This document shows, piece after piece, positions 15,074 through 25,176 of a DNA stretch of 40,356 nucleotides (within the stretch, counting starts at the first letter, position 1; each line of letters opens with the position of its first letter). A program made the position numbers and the translations under genes. Source of the DNA: Pseudomonadota bacterium (lineage in GTDB: Bacteria; Pseudomonadota; Alphaproteobacteria; Rhodospirillales; Casp-alpha2); contig JAQBYB010000019.1 of NCBI GenBank assembly GCA_027624235.1, forward strand, positions 1-40,356, given 5' to 3'. Below the pieces are notes generated by a model that did no database searches, was not told the origin of the DNA, and saw nothing but the letters and a program-made list of their open reading frames with translations.

Positions 15074-17440
15074 TTACGCTCTTTCGGCGGCCAGGAAAAC
15101 CTTGCGGTTGCCGGTCAGCAGCTTGACGAAGTCCGGCGCCGAAACGGGCTTTGAGAACAGATACCCTTGGCCGATATGACAGCCGAGTGCGTGCAGGAAG
15201 GTAACCTGATTATCGGTCTCGACGCCCTCGGCGATAATTTTGAAGCTCAGGTTCTGGGCCATGGAAATGATCGCCCGGACGATGGCGACGGCGTCTTTGT
15301 CATCGGGCAGGTTGGTGACGAAGGCACGGTCGATTTTCAGGTTGTCGAGCGGGAACCGGGTGAGATAACTGAGTGACGAATAACCGGTGCCGAAATCATC
15401 AATGGAAACGGACATCCCCATTTTTTTCAGGCGTTCAAGGGTTTCAATGGTTTCCTCGGGGTTGGCGACCAAAATACTTTCCGTCAATTCCAGATCGAGA
15501 AGCTTGGCCGGAAGCCCGGACTGGCTCAGCGCGGCTTCGACACTGTTGAACAAGTTGCCCTGCAGGAACTGAATCGACGACAGGTTGACCCCCACATGGA
15601 CCGGATCGGCGACCAGCTTTTTCCAATTCGCGGCCTCTTTGCACGCGGTGTGAAGAATCCATTCGCCGATCAGCACGATCAGCCCGGTTTCTTCGGCGAC
15701 GGGAATGAATTCGTCCGGCGTCACATGGCCCAGTTCAGGCGATTTCCAACGCAATAATGCCTCGGCGCCGATAATGGTGCGGCTGCCCAAATCCACTTTC
15801 GCCTGGTAATTCAGCGACAGTTCGTTGTTTTCAAGCGCCCGCCTCAGCCCGGTTTCAATTTCCAGGCGCCGCTGCACCTCGTCGCTCAGCCGTTGCGAAT
15901 AAAATTGATAGGTATCGCGGCCTTGATCCTTGGCTTTATAGGCCGCCGTATCGACGTTGCGCATCAGGTCGCTGATGGTGGTGGCGCTGTCGGGGTAGAG
16001 CACGATGCCGATGGAACCGGTGGTGTAGATTTCCTTGCCTTCGACGGTGAAGGGTTCGGCGAGTGTCTTGAGAATCTCCGTGGCGATTTTTTCGGCCTCG
16101 GCCCGGCCTTCAATGCCGTTTAGGATGATCGGGAATTCGTCGCCACTGAGGTGGGCCACCGTATCGCCGTCGCGCAGGCATTTCTGCAACCGTTCACCGA
16201 CTGATTGCAGGACCATGTCGCCGGCGACATGACCGAGGGCATCGTTGATATTCTTGAAGTGGTCAAGATCGATAAATAGCACCGCGAACTTGCCGCTGGT
16301 TTTATCGGCCCGGTCAATGGCCTGTTCCAGCCTTTCCGTAAACAGCCGCCGGTTGGGCAGCCGGGTCAGGGGGTCGCGGGTGGCAAGATGCAACAGGCGG
16401 TCTTCCTGTTCCTTGCGTCTGGTGATGTCCCTGAGCACGCCGATGTAGATGCGCCGGCCACCCTCCCTCAACATGCCGACGGCAAGTTCCACCGGAAACG
16501 TTGAGCCATCCTGGCGGAGGCCTTCGACTTCGTAGTCTGTGCCGAAAAGGCGCGGACGGCCCGTGGTTTCGACTTCTTCCACATAGCCGTCGTGTTCCGG
16601 GGCGAGGGGGATATCCATAAGTTTGCGGACATTGCGGGTAATCAACTCACCGGGCTCGTAACCGAAGATTTTTTCGGCCGCCGGGTTGACGGTTTCGATG
16701 ATGCCGCGACGGTCGAAGGTGACGATGCCGTCAACGACCGTATCCATGATCTTGCGAAGGTGATTTTCCCGCGCCGCCGCCGTCTTCAGGGCGCGGTTGC
16801 GCTCGGAAACGTCGCGGGCCATCAGCATGACGGCATCATCGTCCGCATCTTTTTCCTGATAAGGAAGCGCCGCGATTTCGACTTCGACCTCTTGGCCGTC
16901 CGGGCGGACGAGGACCATGGGCATGCGAATTTTTTTGGCAATCAGGCTTTCAAGGCGGTTGCCGAAAATTTCATGGAAATCGGCATGCACGAAATCGGTG
17001 ATGCGTCGGCCAATCAGGGTATCCGCCGGCCACAGGCCCAACATGTCGGCACCGGCCGGGTTGATCATGCTGATTTTGGCGTTGCGGCAAACGCAGATCA
17101 GGTCGGGCGCCAGTTCGATGATGTGGCGGAAATCTTTTTCCGATTTTTTAAAACCCTCAAATCGGCCAAGGTCCAAAAGGCTGTTGACGATGTTGAGCAT
17201 GGAGCGCCCGGCTTCGTGGATATCGCTCGCATATTCTTTGTATTTAGGCTCGTTAATGGGGCCTAGGACCTCTTGTTCCATCATATCGGCAAAACCGATG
17301 ATGGAATTCAACGGCGTGCGCAGATCGTGGCTGAGGGTCTTCAGCAGCGACTGATTGGCATTGCCGAGGGACTCCAACTGCTCAAGCGCCTCTTCCAGGC
17401 GTTCCGTCGTGACTTGGTTCTGTTTTTCGTCGTCGTACAT
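15074..17440 (-). CDS. HisKA-PAS-PAS-GGDEF-EAL c-di-GMP signalling protein
   Basis: The 788-residue protein has, in order: a HisKA dimerisation helix with a full H-box (SHDLRTPLNSIIGF, His38), two PAS domains (about 103-215 and 228-345), a GGDEF domain (350-515) and an EAL domain (525-775). The cyclase signature is SGDEF (432-436) rather than GGDEF, but the inhibitory RxxD site (RDGD, 423-426) is kept. The EAL domain has EALLRW (560-565), the metal-binding DDFGTGYSSL (681-690) and KIIAEGVE, so it should be an active c-di-GMP phosphodiesterase. There is no HATPase domain, so His38 can only be phosphorylated in trans or is purely structural. No membrane segments are seen, which suggests a cytosolic sensor. 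Confidence 0.93.
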   Translation of the reverse strand: MYDDEKQNQVTTERLEEALEQLESLGNANQSLLKTLSHDLRTPLNSIIGFADMMEQEVLGPINEPKYKEYASDIHEAGRSMLNIVNSLLDLGRFEGFKKSEKDFRHIIELAPDLICVCRNAKISMINPAGADMLGLWPADTLIGRRITDFVHADFHEIFGNRLESLIAKKIRMPMVLVRPDGQEVEVEIAALPYQEKDADDDAVMLMARDVSERNRALKTAAARENHLRKIMDTVVDGIVTFDRRGIIETVNPAAEKIFGYEPGELITRNVRKLMDIPLAPEHDGYVEEVETTGRPRLFGTDYEVEGLRQDGSTFPVELAVGMLREGGRRIYIGVLRDITRRKEQEDRLLHLATRDPLTRLPNRRLFTERLEQAIDRADKTSGKFAVLFIDLDHFKNINDALGHVAGDMVLQSVGERLQKCLRDGDTVAHLSGDEFPIILNGIEGRAEAEKIATEILKTLAEPFTVEGKEIYTTGSIGIVLYPDSATTISDLMRNVDTAAYKAKDQGRDTYQFYSQRLSDEVQRRLEIETGLRRALENNELSLNYQAKVDLGSRTIIGAEALLRWKSPELGHVTPDEFIPVAEETGLIVLIGEWILHTACKEAANWKKLVADPVHVGVNLSSIQFLQGNLFNSVEAALSQSGLPAKLLDLELTESILVANPEETIETLERLKKMGMSVSIDDFGTGYSSLSYLTRFPLDNLKIDRAFVTNLPDDKDAVAIVRAIISMAQNLSFKIIAEGVETDNQVTFLHALGCHIGQGYLFSKPVSAPDFVKLLTGNRKVFLAAERA

Positions 17441-17484
17441 TTCCCAGAGCCTCTGTTTGGCCCTGCCCGTTATGGCGCAACCAT

Positions 17485-17526
17485 AAAAAAAACGCTGACG
17501 GAGGTTAGGCTACCCCCCGATCAGCG
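17485..17526 (-). terminator. Rho-independent terminator or leader attenuator
   Basis: Read on the minus strand, CGCTGA (17526-17521) pairs with TCAGCG (17498-17493), and the stem extends through CGGGG against CCTCCG-type pairing. It is followed at once by eight T (17492-17485). It lies only 45-85 bp upstream of the GGDEF-EAL start. It could end minus-strand transcription coming from cysS across the opposing formyltransferase-like gene, or act as an attenuator in the GGDEF-EAL leader. Confidence 0.7.
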
Positions 17527-17607
17527 CTAGGCAGTAGTTTTTTCCAACCGGCTTTGAAAGTCAAGGGCTGATGACGACTCAGCCTTCTTAGTGTTACCCT
17601 GCGGCCC

Positions 17608-18216
17608 ATGTTGGAAGATGTCGTCATGTTGACCGGCGAAGTGGAAGGCCCCCACTTTCGCGTTATGTTTGAAAGCTGCAATCCGCAGCTTGTCATCCAT
17701 CACGCCCAGACCCTGGAAGATTTGGAATCAGCCTTTCGCCGACCCACTGCCGGTGGCGGTGCGCGGCGGCTGATTGCGTTTTCGACATCGGTGATCGTGC
17801 CCAAGGCGATTCTCGATGGGCTGGAAATTCCGGCCTATAACTTCCATCCCGGCCCGCCGACCTATCCCGGCTCCCACGCCGCCAGTTTCGCGCTCTATGA
17901 CGGCGCCGAACATTTCGGGGCGACGGCGCACGTGATGGAGGAGCGTGTCGATTGCGGCGCCATCGTCGCCGCCGAGTGGTTCGTTGTCCCGGAAAAAGCC
18001 CGCTTCCTCGACCTGGAAATCAAGACCTATGAGCTATTGTTGAAGATATTCGCCGATCTGGCACCGCACTTGGCGACATCGGATAAGCCGTTGCCGGCAA
18101 TTGACGCCCAGTGGTCGGGAACAAAACACACCAACGCCGAATTCGAGGCCATGAAAGAAATTACTGCCGACATGGACGAAGCCGAGCTTAACCTCCGGTT
18201 CAGGGCCTTCGGGTAG
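17608..18216 (+). CDS. Formyltransferase-fold protein (short, Fmt-like)
   Basis: The 202-residue protein carries the core of the formyl_trans_N fold: Asn78 and His80 in YNFHPGPPTYPG, and Asp115 in EERVDCGAIV, the Asn-His-Asp triad that uses 10-formyl-tetrahydrofolate. The usual N-terminal Rossmann strand is short, and the C-terminal tRNA-binding domain of methionyl-tRNA formyltransferase is absent. A substrate such as an amino sugar or nucleotide is therefore more likely than Met-tRNA. The first ATG has no good Shine-Dalgarno, and an ATG at codon 7 is possible. It opposes cysS (stops 12 bp apart). Confidence 0.8.
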   Translation: MLEDVVMLTGEVEGPHFRVMFESCNPQLVIHHAQTLEDLESAFRRPTAGGGARRLIAFSTSVIVPKAILDGLEIPAYNFHPGPPTYPGSHAASFALYDGAEHFGATAHVMEERVDCGAIVAAEWFVVPEKARFLDLEIKTYELLLKIFADLAPHLATSDKPLPAIDAQWSGTKHTNAEFEAMKEITADMDEAELNLRFRAFG

Positions 18217-18228
18217 GGGGGAGAGGGG

Positions 18229-19641
18229 TCAGCCGCGTTTCCAGGTGGTGCCGCCGGGGCCGTCTTCGAGTTGAATCCCCTCAGCCGCCAATTGATCGCG
18301 GATGCGGTCCGATTCAGTAAATTCTTTTCTCTGGCGCGCTTTATTGCGCTCAGCGATTAGGATTTCAATTGATCTGTCGTCGAGGGTTTCGGTTCCAGGG
18401 GGATGCCAACTAAACCACTTCCAGGGTGGTTGCTGCAAAATACCTAGAATCTGCCCAGCTCCAAGCAGCTTACCTTTGAGCCTCGATTTATCATCGCCGG
18501 ATGAAGCATTGTTTAAATCGCTCGTTATGTCATGCATATGGGCGAGAGCTGCTGGAGTGTTTAAATCATCCTCAAGGACAATCATTACCTCTTCGGGGGG
18601 CTCCATATTCGTAGCTTCTATATCTCCAACAATCCTGATTGCGGTGTAGAATCGGCTTAGTTCTTGCTTGGCTTCGCGGATGCCCTTCTTGGTGAAATCC
18701 AGCGGTTGGCGGTAATGGGTTTTGAGCAGCGCCAGACGGATTGCCTCGCCGGGGAATTCGTCGAGCAAATCATGCACGGTGTAGAAGTTACCCAAGGACT
18801 TCGACATTTTCTCGCCCTCGGCCATCAGGTAGCCGTTGTGCATCCAGTATTTGGCGAAGCCGCTGTCACCAATACAGGTCGATTGCGCGATTTCGTTTTC
18901 GTGATGCGGGAAGATCAAATCCTGGCCGCCGCCGTGGATGTCGAATTCGGCGCCGAGGAATTTCTCGCTCATCACCGAACATTCCAGATGCCAGCCGGGG
19001 CGGCCCCGTCCCCAGGGGCTGTCCCAGCCGGGCAGGTCGTCGGTGGACGGCTTCCACAGGATGAAGTCGGCGGGGTCTTTCTTGTAGGGCGCGGGATCAA
19101 CGCGGGCGCCGGCGATCAGTTCGTCGCGGTTGAGCTTCGACAGCCTGCCGTAATCGGGCATGGACGGCACATCGAACAGGACATGGCCTTTTGCTTCCCC
19201 GGGGGCCTCATAGGCATGGCCGCTTTCAATAAGCTTTTCGGTCAGCGCGATCATGCCGTCGATGTGCTCGGTGGCGCACGGTTCATGGTCGGGCTCAAGC
19301 GCGCCCAGCGCCGCCATGTCGGCGTGGAAAATTTTCGTCGTCCGCGCCGTAATGTCGCCGATGGATTGGCCGGTTTCCTTGGCGGCTTTGTTAATCTTGT
19401 CATCGACGTCGGTGATGTTGCGCACGTAGGTGACTTTTGGATAAAGCCGCCGCAACAGCCGGGTGAAAACATCGAACACGACCACCGGCCGGGCGTTGCC
19501 GATGTGGGCGTAGTCGTAGACCGTCGGCCCGCACACATACATGCGGACGTGACTGTCTTGGCGGGATTTCCCCGCCTCCTCATCACGAGACTCGAAGGTC
19601 ACCTTCTTGCGGCGGAGGGTGTCGTGGATGCGTAGCGTCAT
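18229..19641 (-). CDS. cysS: Cysteinyl-tRNA synthetase
   Basis: The 470-residue class I synthetase charges tRNA-Cys. It has the HIGN signature (46-49), KMSKS (278-282) and the four zinc ligands Cys37, Cys221, His246 and Glu250 that select cysteine. The length is normal. The 3' part (about 18300-18665, the C-terminal 120 residues) is visibly richer in A/T than the rest of the gene while the frame stays intact. It lies 21 bp downstream of nadE and is probably co-transcribed with it. Confidence 0.96.
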   Translation of the reverse strand: MTLRIHDTLRRKKVTFESRDEEAGKSRQDSHVRMYVCGPTVYDYAHIGNARPVVVFDVFTRLLRRLYPKVTYVRNITDVDDKINKAAKETGQSIGDITARTTKIFHADMAALGALEPDHEPCATEHIDGMIALTEKLIESGHAYEAPGEAKGHVLFDVPSMPDYGRLSKLNRDELIAGARVDPAPYKKDPADFILWKPSTDDLPGWDSPWGRGRPGWHLECSVMSEKFLGAEFDIHGGGQDLIFPHHENEIAQSTCIGDSGFAKYWMHNGYLMAEGEKMSKSLGNFYTVHDLLDEFPGEAIRLALLKTHYRQPLDFTKKGIREAKQELSRFYTAIRIVGDIEATNMEPPEEVMIVLEDDLNTPAALAHMHDITSDLNNASSGDDKSRLKGKLLGAGQILGILQQPPWKWFSWHPPGTETLDDRSIEILIAERNKARQRKEFTESDRIRDQLAAEGIQLEDGPGGTTWKRG

Positions 19642-19662
19642 GCGGTCATTGATCCTTTGGCC

Positions 19663-21303
19663 TTATACCTTGCCGGTAAAGCGGTTGGTCAAGGGATATC
19701 GGCGGTCGCGGCCAAAGGCGCGCCGCGTGATCTTGACCCCCGGCGGCGCCTGGCGGCGTTTGTATTCGGCCCGGTCGAGCATGTGCCAGACCCGTTCCGC
19801 GGTGACGATGTCGTGGCCCCTGGCGGCGATCTCGTCCAGCGACAATTCTTCCTCGATCAGGCATTGCAGAATGGCGTCGAGGTCTTCGTAGGGCGGCAGC
19901 GTGTCCTGGTCGGTTTGGTTGGGTTTCAGTTCCGCCGTCGGCGGCTTGGTGATGACGCGCTCGGGAATGACGTCGCCGTCTCCTTGCTCATTGCGCCAGC
20001 GCGACAGCGCGAACACGGTGGTTTTATAGACGTCCTTGAGCACCGAATAACCGCCGCACATATCGCCGTAGAGCGTCGCGTAGCCGACCGACATCTCGGA
20101 CTTGTTGCCGGTCGATAGCACCATATGGCCGAGTTTGTTGCTGAGCGCCATCAGCGTCAGGCCGCGCGAGCGGGCCTGGATATTTTCTTCGGTGGCGTCG
20201 GCGTCGAGACCGGCGAAGGCGTCTTTCAGCATCGCCTCGAACGCCTGCATGGCCGGGTCGATGGCGATGGTGTCGAGCCTGACGTTCAGGTTGGCCGCCG
20301 TGGCTTCGGCATCCTCGACGCTTTCATCGGAGGTGTACGGCGACGGCATCAGCACGCAATGGACCTTATCCGGTCCCAGCGCATCGGCGGCGACGGCGGC
20401 GGTCAGCGCACTGTCGATGCCGCCCGATAGGCCGATGAGGACACCCGGAAAGCCGTTTTTGCCGACATAATCGCGAAGCCCCAATACCAACGCCCGGTAG
20501 ATCGCCTCCAGGGCATCGGGGGCGGGCGTGATCGCGGCTTTGGCGCAGGTCCAGACTCCGTTGCCGCCGCTCCAGCGGGTGAGCAGCACGTCCTCGGCCC
20601 ACGATGGCGCCTTGGCCAGCAGGTTTTTATCGGCGCCGAGGACGAACGAGGCGCCGTCGAAGACCAATTCATCCTGGCCGCCGACCAGATTGACATAGAT
20701 CAGCGGCAACCCGGATTCGACAATGCGGGCGATGGCGGGGCTGAGCCGGTCGTCGGGTTTGTCGGTTTCAAACGGTGATCCGTTGAGGACCACAAGAATT
20801 TCGGCGCCGGATTCCTGAAGTGTTTCGGTGACCTCGGGGTACCACATATCCTCGCAGATCATGACGCCGAGCCTGACGCCGCGGAAGGCCACCGGCCCGG
20901 TCAGGGGGCCTTGGTCGAACACCCGCTTTTCGTCAAAAACGCCGTAATTGGGCAGGTCATGCTTGAAACGACAGGCGGTGATCTTGCCCCCGTCCAGCAA
21001 TAGGGCGGCGTTGTACAGTTTGCCTTGGTCCCGCCACGGCGCCCCGATCAACAGCCCCGGCCCGCCGTCGGCGGTCTCGGCGGCGAGGGTCCTGACGCCG
21101 GCCTCGACAGCGTCCTGAAAGGCGCGTTTGAGGACCAGATCCTCGGGCGGATACCCCGACACCGCCAGTTCACCGGTGACCACCAAATCGGCGCCAGCGT
21201 TGGCAGCCCTGGCGCGGGCATCGCGGATCAGTCCGAGGTTGCCGTTGATGTCACCAACGGTCGGGTTGATCTGGGCCAGGGCGATGGTTAATTGCTCGGT
21301 CAT
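19663..21303 (-). CDS. nadE: Glutamine-dependent NAD+ synthetase
   Basis: The last step of NAD+ synthesis amidates nicotinate adenine dinucleotide with glutamine nitrogen. The 546-residue protein is the two-domain type. An N-terminal nitrilase-like glutaminase has the Glu45-Lys114-Cys150 triad (TGELAVSGYPPEDL, KHDLPNYG, ICEDMW). The C-terminal NadE domain has the ATP pyrophosphatase loop GLSGGIDSALT (about 293-303) and the STGNKSEMSVGYATLYGD segment. It is followed by cysS at 21 bp. Nicotinate phosphoribosyltransferase, two steps earlier in salvage, lies 1.2 kb away. Confidence 0.96.
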   Translation of the reverse strand: MTEQLTIALAQINPTVGDINGNLGLIRDARARAANAGADLVVTGELAVSGYPPEDLVLKRAFQDAVEAGVRTLAAETADGGPGLLIGAPWRDQGKLYNAALLLDGGKITACRFKHDLPNYGVFDEKRVFDQGPLTGPVAFRGVRLGVMICEDMWYPEVTETLQESGAEILVVLNGSPFETDKPDDRLSPAIARIVESGLPLIYVNLVGGQDELVFDGASFVLGADKNLLAKAPSWAEDVLLTRWSGGNGVWTCAKAAITPAPDALEAIYRALVLGLRDYVGKNGFPGVLIGLSGGIDSALTAAVAADALGPDKVHCVLMPSPYTSDESVEDAEATAANLNVRLDTIAIDPAMQAFEAMLKDAFAGLDADATEENIQARSRGLTLMALSNKLGHMVLSTGNKSEMSVGYATLYGDMCGGYSVLKDVYKTTVFALSRWRNEQGDGDVIPERVITKPPTAELKPNQTDQDTLPPYEDLDAILQCLIEEELSLDEIAARGHDIVTAERVWHMLDRAEYKRRQAPPGVKITRRAFGRDRRYPLTNRFTGKV

Positions 21304-21474
21304 TGGGGTCCCTAGGGGGTCGCCTTTTGGGGTCGATTTTGCGAGATCATGGGCGGCGGTCCTGACGCTGTCAACGGCGCTATCGTTATGTCCTTTAAGG
21401 TTATTTTAACCATGTTGGGAAATATTGACGGGAAGTTGCTGGAAAAAAATGCTGGGAATTCATAGTCTCCGGTT

Positions 21475-22461
21475 ATGGGTAAGACACCTTCACAACAAAA
21501 AGCCGATGGCGCCGGCGGTGCGGAATTTTTCGCCCCGGTGACCAGCGGCTATCAGAAAACCGACATCGACCCGAGCGCCGGCGCCGGGATGTCGCCGCCG
21601 CCCCTCGCGGCGGCCAGGCCCCAACCAGCGGCACCGCAATCGGCCCCGCCGCCCCCGGCGGCAAAACCGACCGCCCCGGCGCCGATCGACATGAGCACGC
21701 CGAAAGGCGCCAGCGACGCCCTGGCGACGACCATGGTCCAGGGCTTCGTCGAGCAGATGAAGGCGGCGGCCAAGGCCAAGGGCGGCCACCTGTCGGTGCA
21801 GGACATGGAAAGCATGCAGGAGGATTTCGACCGCCAGACCCAGGCGCTGTCGGGCGCCTTGGAAAAATCTTTCGGCGCGTACGTCAAGGCGCAGGAGCGC
21901 TCGACCTGGGACCAGCAACGCAATTTCCCGTTCGACCGGCTGATGGTGAAAAAATTCTCGGACCTGTTCAAGGACGGCAACGGGCTTGGCCCCGACGATC
22001 TGTGCCGGCGCATGCTGCCCGGTTTCTTCGTGGCGCTGGGCATGATGCTGGGGCCCGACGTGATCGAGGGCTACCAGGAAAAGCTGCGCGTCGTCGTCGC
22101 CCGGGTTCGGGACGACATCCAGGGCGTCTTCAACTGGGAAAATGTGTACCGGGACCAGACCGCCAAGGGCATCTCGCTGAGCGCCGAAGTCGAGATTGCC
22201 CAGTATTTCGACGAATACGAAAAGCGCGCCGAATGGTTTATCAACATGATCAACGGCCACCTGACCGCCGTCGATGCCGACGCCCACGCCAACGTCCGCA
22301 ATTGGCGGATCAGCGCCCAGGGGTTCAAGGCATTCCTGCGCGGCATGCTGTCCGACCTCCGCGCCCAGCTCAATTCCGATTCCGGAAAAATGGCGATCAC
22401 CAAGAAATACGGCGCCGAAACCTGCGCCGACCTATTCGATATTCTCCGCAATATCGAATAG
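21475..22461 (+). CDS. Unrecognised protein with Pro/Ala-rich N-terminus
   Basis: The 328-residue protein opens with about 75 disordered residues rich in Pro and Ala. A helical, soluble C-terminal domain (90-328) follows, with recognisable segments FPFDRLMVKKFSDLF, LCRRMLPGFFVALGMMLGP and EYEKRAEWFINMINGHL. No signal peptide, membrane span or catalytic motif stands out. A TTGACG at 21427 is a possible -35 box in the 171-bp gap after the divergent nadE. It converges with the nicotinate phosphoribosyltransferase gene 19 bp beyond its stop. Function unknown. Confidence 0.75.
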   Translation: MGKTPSQQKADGAGGAEFFAPVTSGYQKTDIDPSAGAGMSPPPLAAARPQPAAPQSAPPPPAAKPTAPAPIDMSTPKGASDALATTMVQGFVEQMKAAAKAKGGHLSVQDMESMQEDFDRQTQALSGALEKSFGAYVKAQERSTWDQQRNFPFDRLMVKKFSDLFKDGNGLGPDDLCRRMLPGFFVALGMMLGPDVIEGYQEKLRVVVARVRDDIQGVFNWENVYRDQTAKGISLSAEVEIAQYFDEYEKRAEWFINMINGHLTAVDADAHANVRNWRISAQGFKAFLRGMLSDLRAQLNSDSGKMAITKKYGAETCADLFDILRNIE

Positions 22462-22480
22462 GCCCAGGCCAAAATTTTAC

Positions 22481-23635
22481 TCACGTCCGTTTCAGCAGGA
22501 ATTCGCGGCCGACCTTGACCGACGGTTTGCCCCCGTAGGCGACGATGTCGGCGGTGGCGAAGGTCTCGGTCCAGTTCTGGGGCAGGAACGAGCCGGTGCC
22601 GACGACATCGATGGGGGCTGCGACATCGGCCATGACCCGGCATTTGACGACATCAAACCCGGATGAGGCGACGATCTTGACCCGATCAAACCCGGCCGCG
22701 TCCATCTGTTCCCGAAAATGAAAAATCGCCGCCGCCGAGACCCCGGTCCCGGTCAGCATTCGCAGTTCCCTGTCCGAGCGATAGCGGCGCACCGCGACGG
22801 GGGCGAAGCGTTCCAGCACGGCGTAGGATTCCTGGGGCCCTAAGCCCTCGACGAAACGCCCGCCGTGGGTGTCGAGGCGAAAACTGAGCTCGCCCTTGGA
22901 CGCCATCTCCGGGAACCGGCGACACACCGTCAGCGCGTCGGTGATTTCCTGGCCGTAGAAATCGACGAGCACCGTCAGCGCCTCGCCGGGGAAGGTTTCG
23001 GCGAACATCTCGGCGGCTTTCAATGTCGAGCCGGCGTAGCCGATCAACGCATGCGGCATGGTGCCGAGGCCGCCGGCCTGGCCGAAATAATGCGCGGTGG
23101 CATTGCTGGCATTGCCGACGAAGCCCTTGGCGCCGACCTGGCGCTTGGCCGCATCCGACCCCACCGCCGCCGCATAGGCCATCATCTCGGCCATTTCGGC
23201 GCCGGCGCAGTGGCGCGCGTCCATGGCCAGGAACGACACCTCGGGAAGCTCGACGCACATGGTGAAGGCGTTGTTGGCGGCGACGCAGGCCGCCCCCAGT
23301 TTTTGCAGATACAGGGTTTCGAGATCGACCAGTTTCGATAACGGGCCTGAAATGTAGGCTAATGGCTCGCCGGCGCCGGCCCACTGGCCCTCGTCGTAAT
23401 TGAGGTCGATGGTAATTTCGAAGCCGCGGGTCCGGGCGACGTCTTCAAGCCACGCCACCATCAGGCGCGGCGCGAAAATCACCGGACGGCGCATAAACAC
23501 CGCATAGGTGACGGCGACATCGCCGAAGCGTTCGACCACGGTTTTGGTTTTCAGAAAATACTGGTCGCACCAACCGGTAATGTCATCCTCAAGCGTGCGC
23601 TCTTTTTTGGTCGGTGGTTTCGTTGCCTTGGCCAT
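22481..23635 (-). CDS. pncB: Nicotinate phosphoribosyltransferase
   Basis: This enzyme makes nicotinate mononucleotide from nicotinate and PRPP (Preiss-Handler salvage). The 384-residue protein has the type II PRTase-like barrel. Diagnostic segments are LDARH-like AMDARHCAGAEMAEM, GFVGNASNATAHYFG, VDFYGQEITDAL, SFRLDTHGGRF and the phosphate-binding SSGFDVVKCRVMADVAAPID-VVGTGSFLP. It is shorter than E. coli PncB but typical of the alphaproteobacterial form. It follows the DAHP synthase stop by 24 bp, so the two may share a transcript. Confidence 0.9.
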   Translation of the reverse strand: MAKATKPPTKKERTLEDDITGWCDQYFLKTKTVVERFGDVAVTYAVFMRRPVIFAPRLMVAWLEDVARTRGFEITIDLNYDEGQWAGAGEPLAYISGPLSKLVDLETLYLQKLGAACVAANNAFTMCVELPEVSFLAMDARHCAGAEMAEMMAYAAAVGSDAAKRQVGAKGFVGNASNATAHYFGQAGGLGTMPHALIGYAGSTLKAAEMFAETFPGEALTVLVDFYGQEITDALTVCRRFPEMASKGELSFRLDTHGGRFVEGLGPQESYAVLERFAPVAVRRYRSDRELRMLTGTGVSAAAIFHFREQMDAAGFDRVKIVASSGFDVVKCRVMADVAAPIDVVGTGSFLPQNWTETFATADIVAYGGKPSVKVGREFLLKRT

Positions 23636-23659
23636 GATGAACGTCGGGCTCCCGAAGCC

Positions 23660-25072
23660 TCAGCCGCCGCCGGCGGCGCGCCCGGGCTGGGTTGTGGGCC
23701 GGGTTGCGGGCTGGCGGTCGCGGCCGGCTTTAAGGATTTCGGCGAGCAGGAACGCCAATTCGAGCGACTGCTTGGCGTTCAGGCGTGGGTCGCAATGGGT
23801 GTGATAGCGCGCCGATAAATTGGCTTCGGTGATCGCCTGGGCGCCGCCGGTGCATTCGGTGACGTCCTGGCCGGTCATTTCGAAATGGACGCCGCCGGCG
23901 TGGCTGCCCTCGCCCCGATGGACGGCGAAGAAGCCCTGGACCTCGGCCAGAATGCGGGCGACGGGCCGCGTCTTGTAGCCGTTCGAGGCTTTCTCGGTAT
24001 TGGCGTGCATGGGATCACAGACCCAGACGACGCTGCGGCCTTCTTTGTTGATGGCGCGGACCAATGGCGGCAACAGGGTTTCGACTTTATCGGCGCCCAT
24101 CCGCGCGATGACGCTCAACCGCCCGGCCACGTTGTCCGGGTTGAGCGCATCAATCAGCCGCAACAGCTCATCGGGTTCGGTGGTCGGCCCGGCCTTGACC
24201 GCCAGCGGGTTGGCGATGCCGCGCATGAATTCGACGTGGGCGCCGCCTGGCTGCCGGGTGCGGTCGCCGATCCACAGCATATGCGCCGACGTGTCGTACC
24301 AATCGCCGGAGGTGGAATCGACGCGGGTCATGGCCTGTTCGTAATTCAGCAACAGCGCCTCGTGCGAGGTGAAAAAATCGGTTTCGCGAATTTGCGGCGT
24401 TGATTCCGAGGTGATGCCGCAGGCGGCCATGAACGCCAAGGTCTCATCGAGGCGGTCGGCCAAATCCTTGTAGCGTTCGCCGAACGCGCTGTCGGCGACG
24501 AAGCCGAGGTTCCACTGGTGGACCTTTTGCAGGTCGGCGTAGCCGCCTTGGGCGAAGGCGCGGATCAGGTTCAGCGTCGACGCCGATTGGTTATAGCCCT
24601 GGACCATGCGGGCGGGGTCGGGGGTGCGCGCGGCGTCATTGAATTCGATGCCGTTGACCATGTCGCCGCGATAACTGGGTAGCGACACGCCGTCGATGGT
24701 CTCGGTGTCGTTGGATCGCGGTTTGACGAACTGCCCGGCCAGCCGTCCGACCTTGACCACCGGCAGGGCGGCGCCGAAGGTCAGCACCACGGCCATCTGC
24801 AACAGGACTCTAAACGTGTCGCGGATGTTGTCGGGATGGAACTCGGCGAAGCTTTCGGCGCAATCGCCGCCTTGCAGCAAGAACGCCTCACCGGCGGCGA
24901 CGCGCGCCAGTTGGCGTTTGAGATTGCGGGCCTCGCCGGCGAACACCAGCGGCGGCATGCGGACGAGGGTGCGCTCGACGTCTTGCAACGCGCCCTGGTC
25001 GGGGTACGTCGGTATTTGCCGCGCCGGTTTCGCGCGCCAGCTAGCGGGGCTCCAGTCGGTGGCCTTGGTCAT
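23660..25072 (-). CDS. Class II (plant-type) DAHP synthase
   Basis: It catalyses the first shikimate-pathway step, PEP plus erythrose 4-phosphate to DAHP. The 470-residue protein shows the class II hallmarks: [32 protein letters not shown], the metal ligands around [10 protein letters not shown] and [18 protein letters not shown], and [10 protein letters not shown] near the end. The last 17 residues are a Pro/Gly-rich tail not needed for the barrel. It is upstream of and close to pncB. Just upstream of its start lies the 11-bp-phased repeat array. Confidence 0.94.
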   Translation of the reverse strand: MTKATDWSPASWRAKPARQIPTYPDQGALQDVERTLVRMPPLVFAGEARNLKRQLARVAAGEAFLLQGGDCAESFAEFHPDNIRDTFRVLLQMAVVLTFGAALPVVKVGRLAGQFVKPRSNDTETIDGVSLPSYRGDMVNGIEFNDAARTPDPARMVQGYNQSASTLNLIRAFAQGGYADLQKVHQWNLGFVADSAFGERYKDLADRLDETLAFMAACGITSESTPQIRETDFFTSHEALLLNYEQAMTRVDSTSGDWYDTSAHMLWIGDRTRQPGGAHVEFMRGIANPLAVKAGPTTEPDELLRLIDALNPDNVAGRLSVIARMGADKVETLLPPLVRAINKEGRSVVWVCDPMHANTEKASNGYKTRPVARILAEVQGFFAVHRGEGSHAGGVHFEMTGQDVTECTGGAQAITEANLSARYHTHCDPRLNAKQSLELAFLLAEILKAGRDRQPATRPTTQPGRAAGGG

Positions 25073-25176
25073 CTCGTTTCTCGTTATGTTGTCGTATTCC
25101 CAGGATTCTCAAACGCCCGTATACGCCGCCTTGGCGGAGATTTCCAGAGAAAGCGGTTTTTTACCCGCATTCGCTT

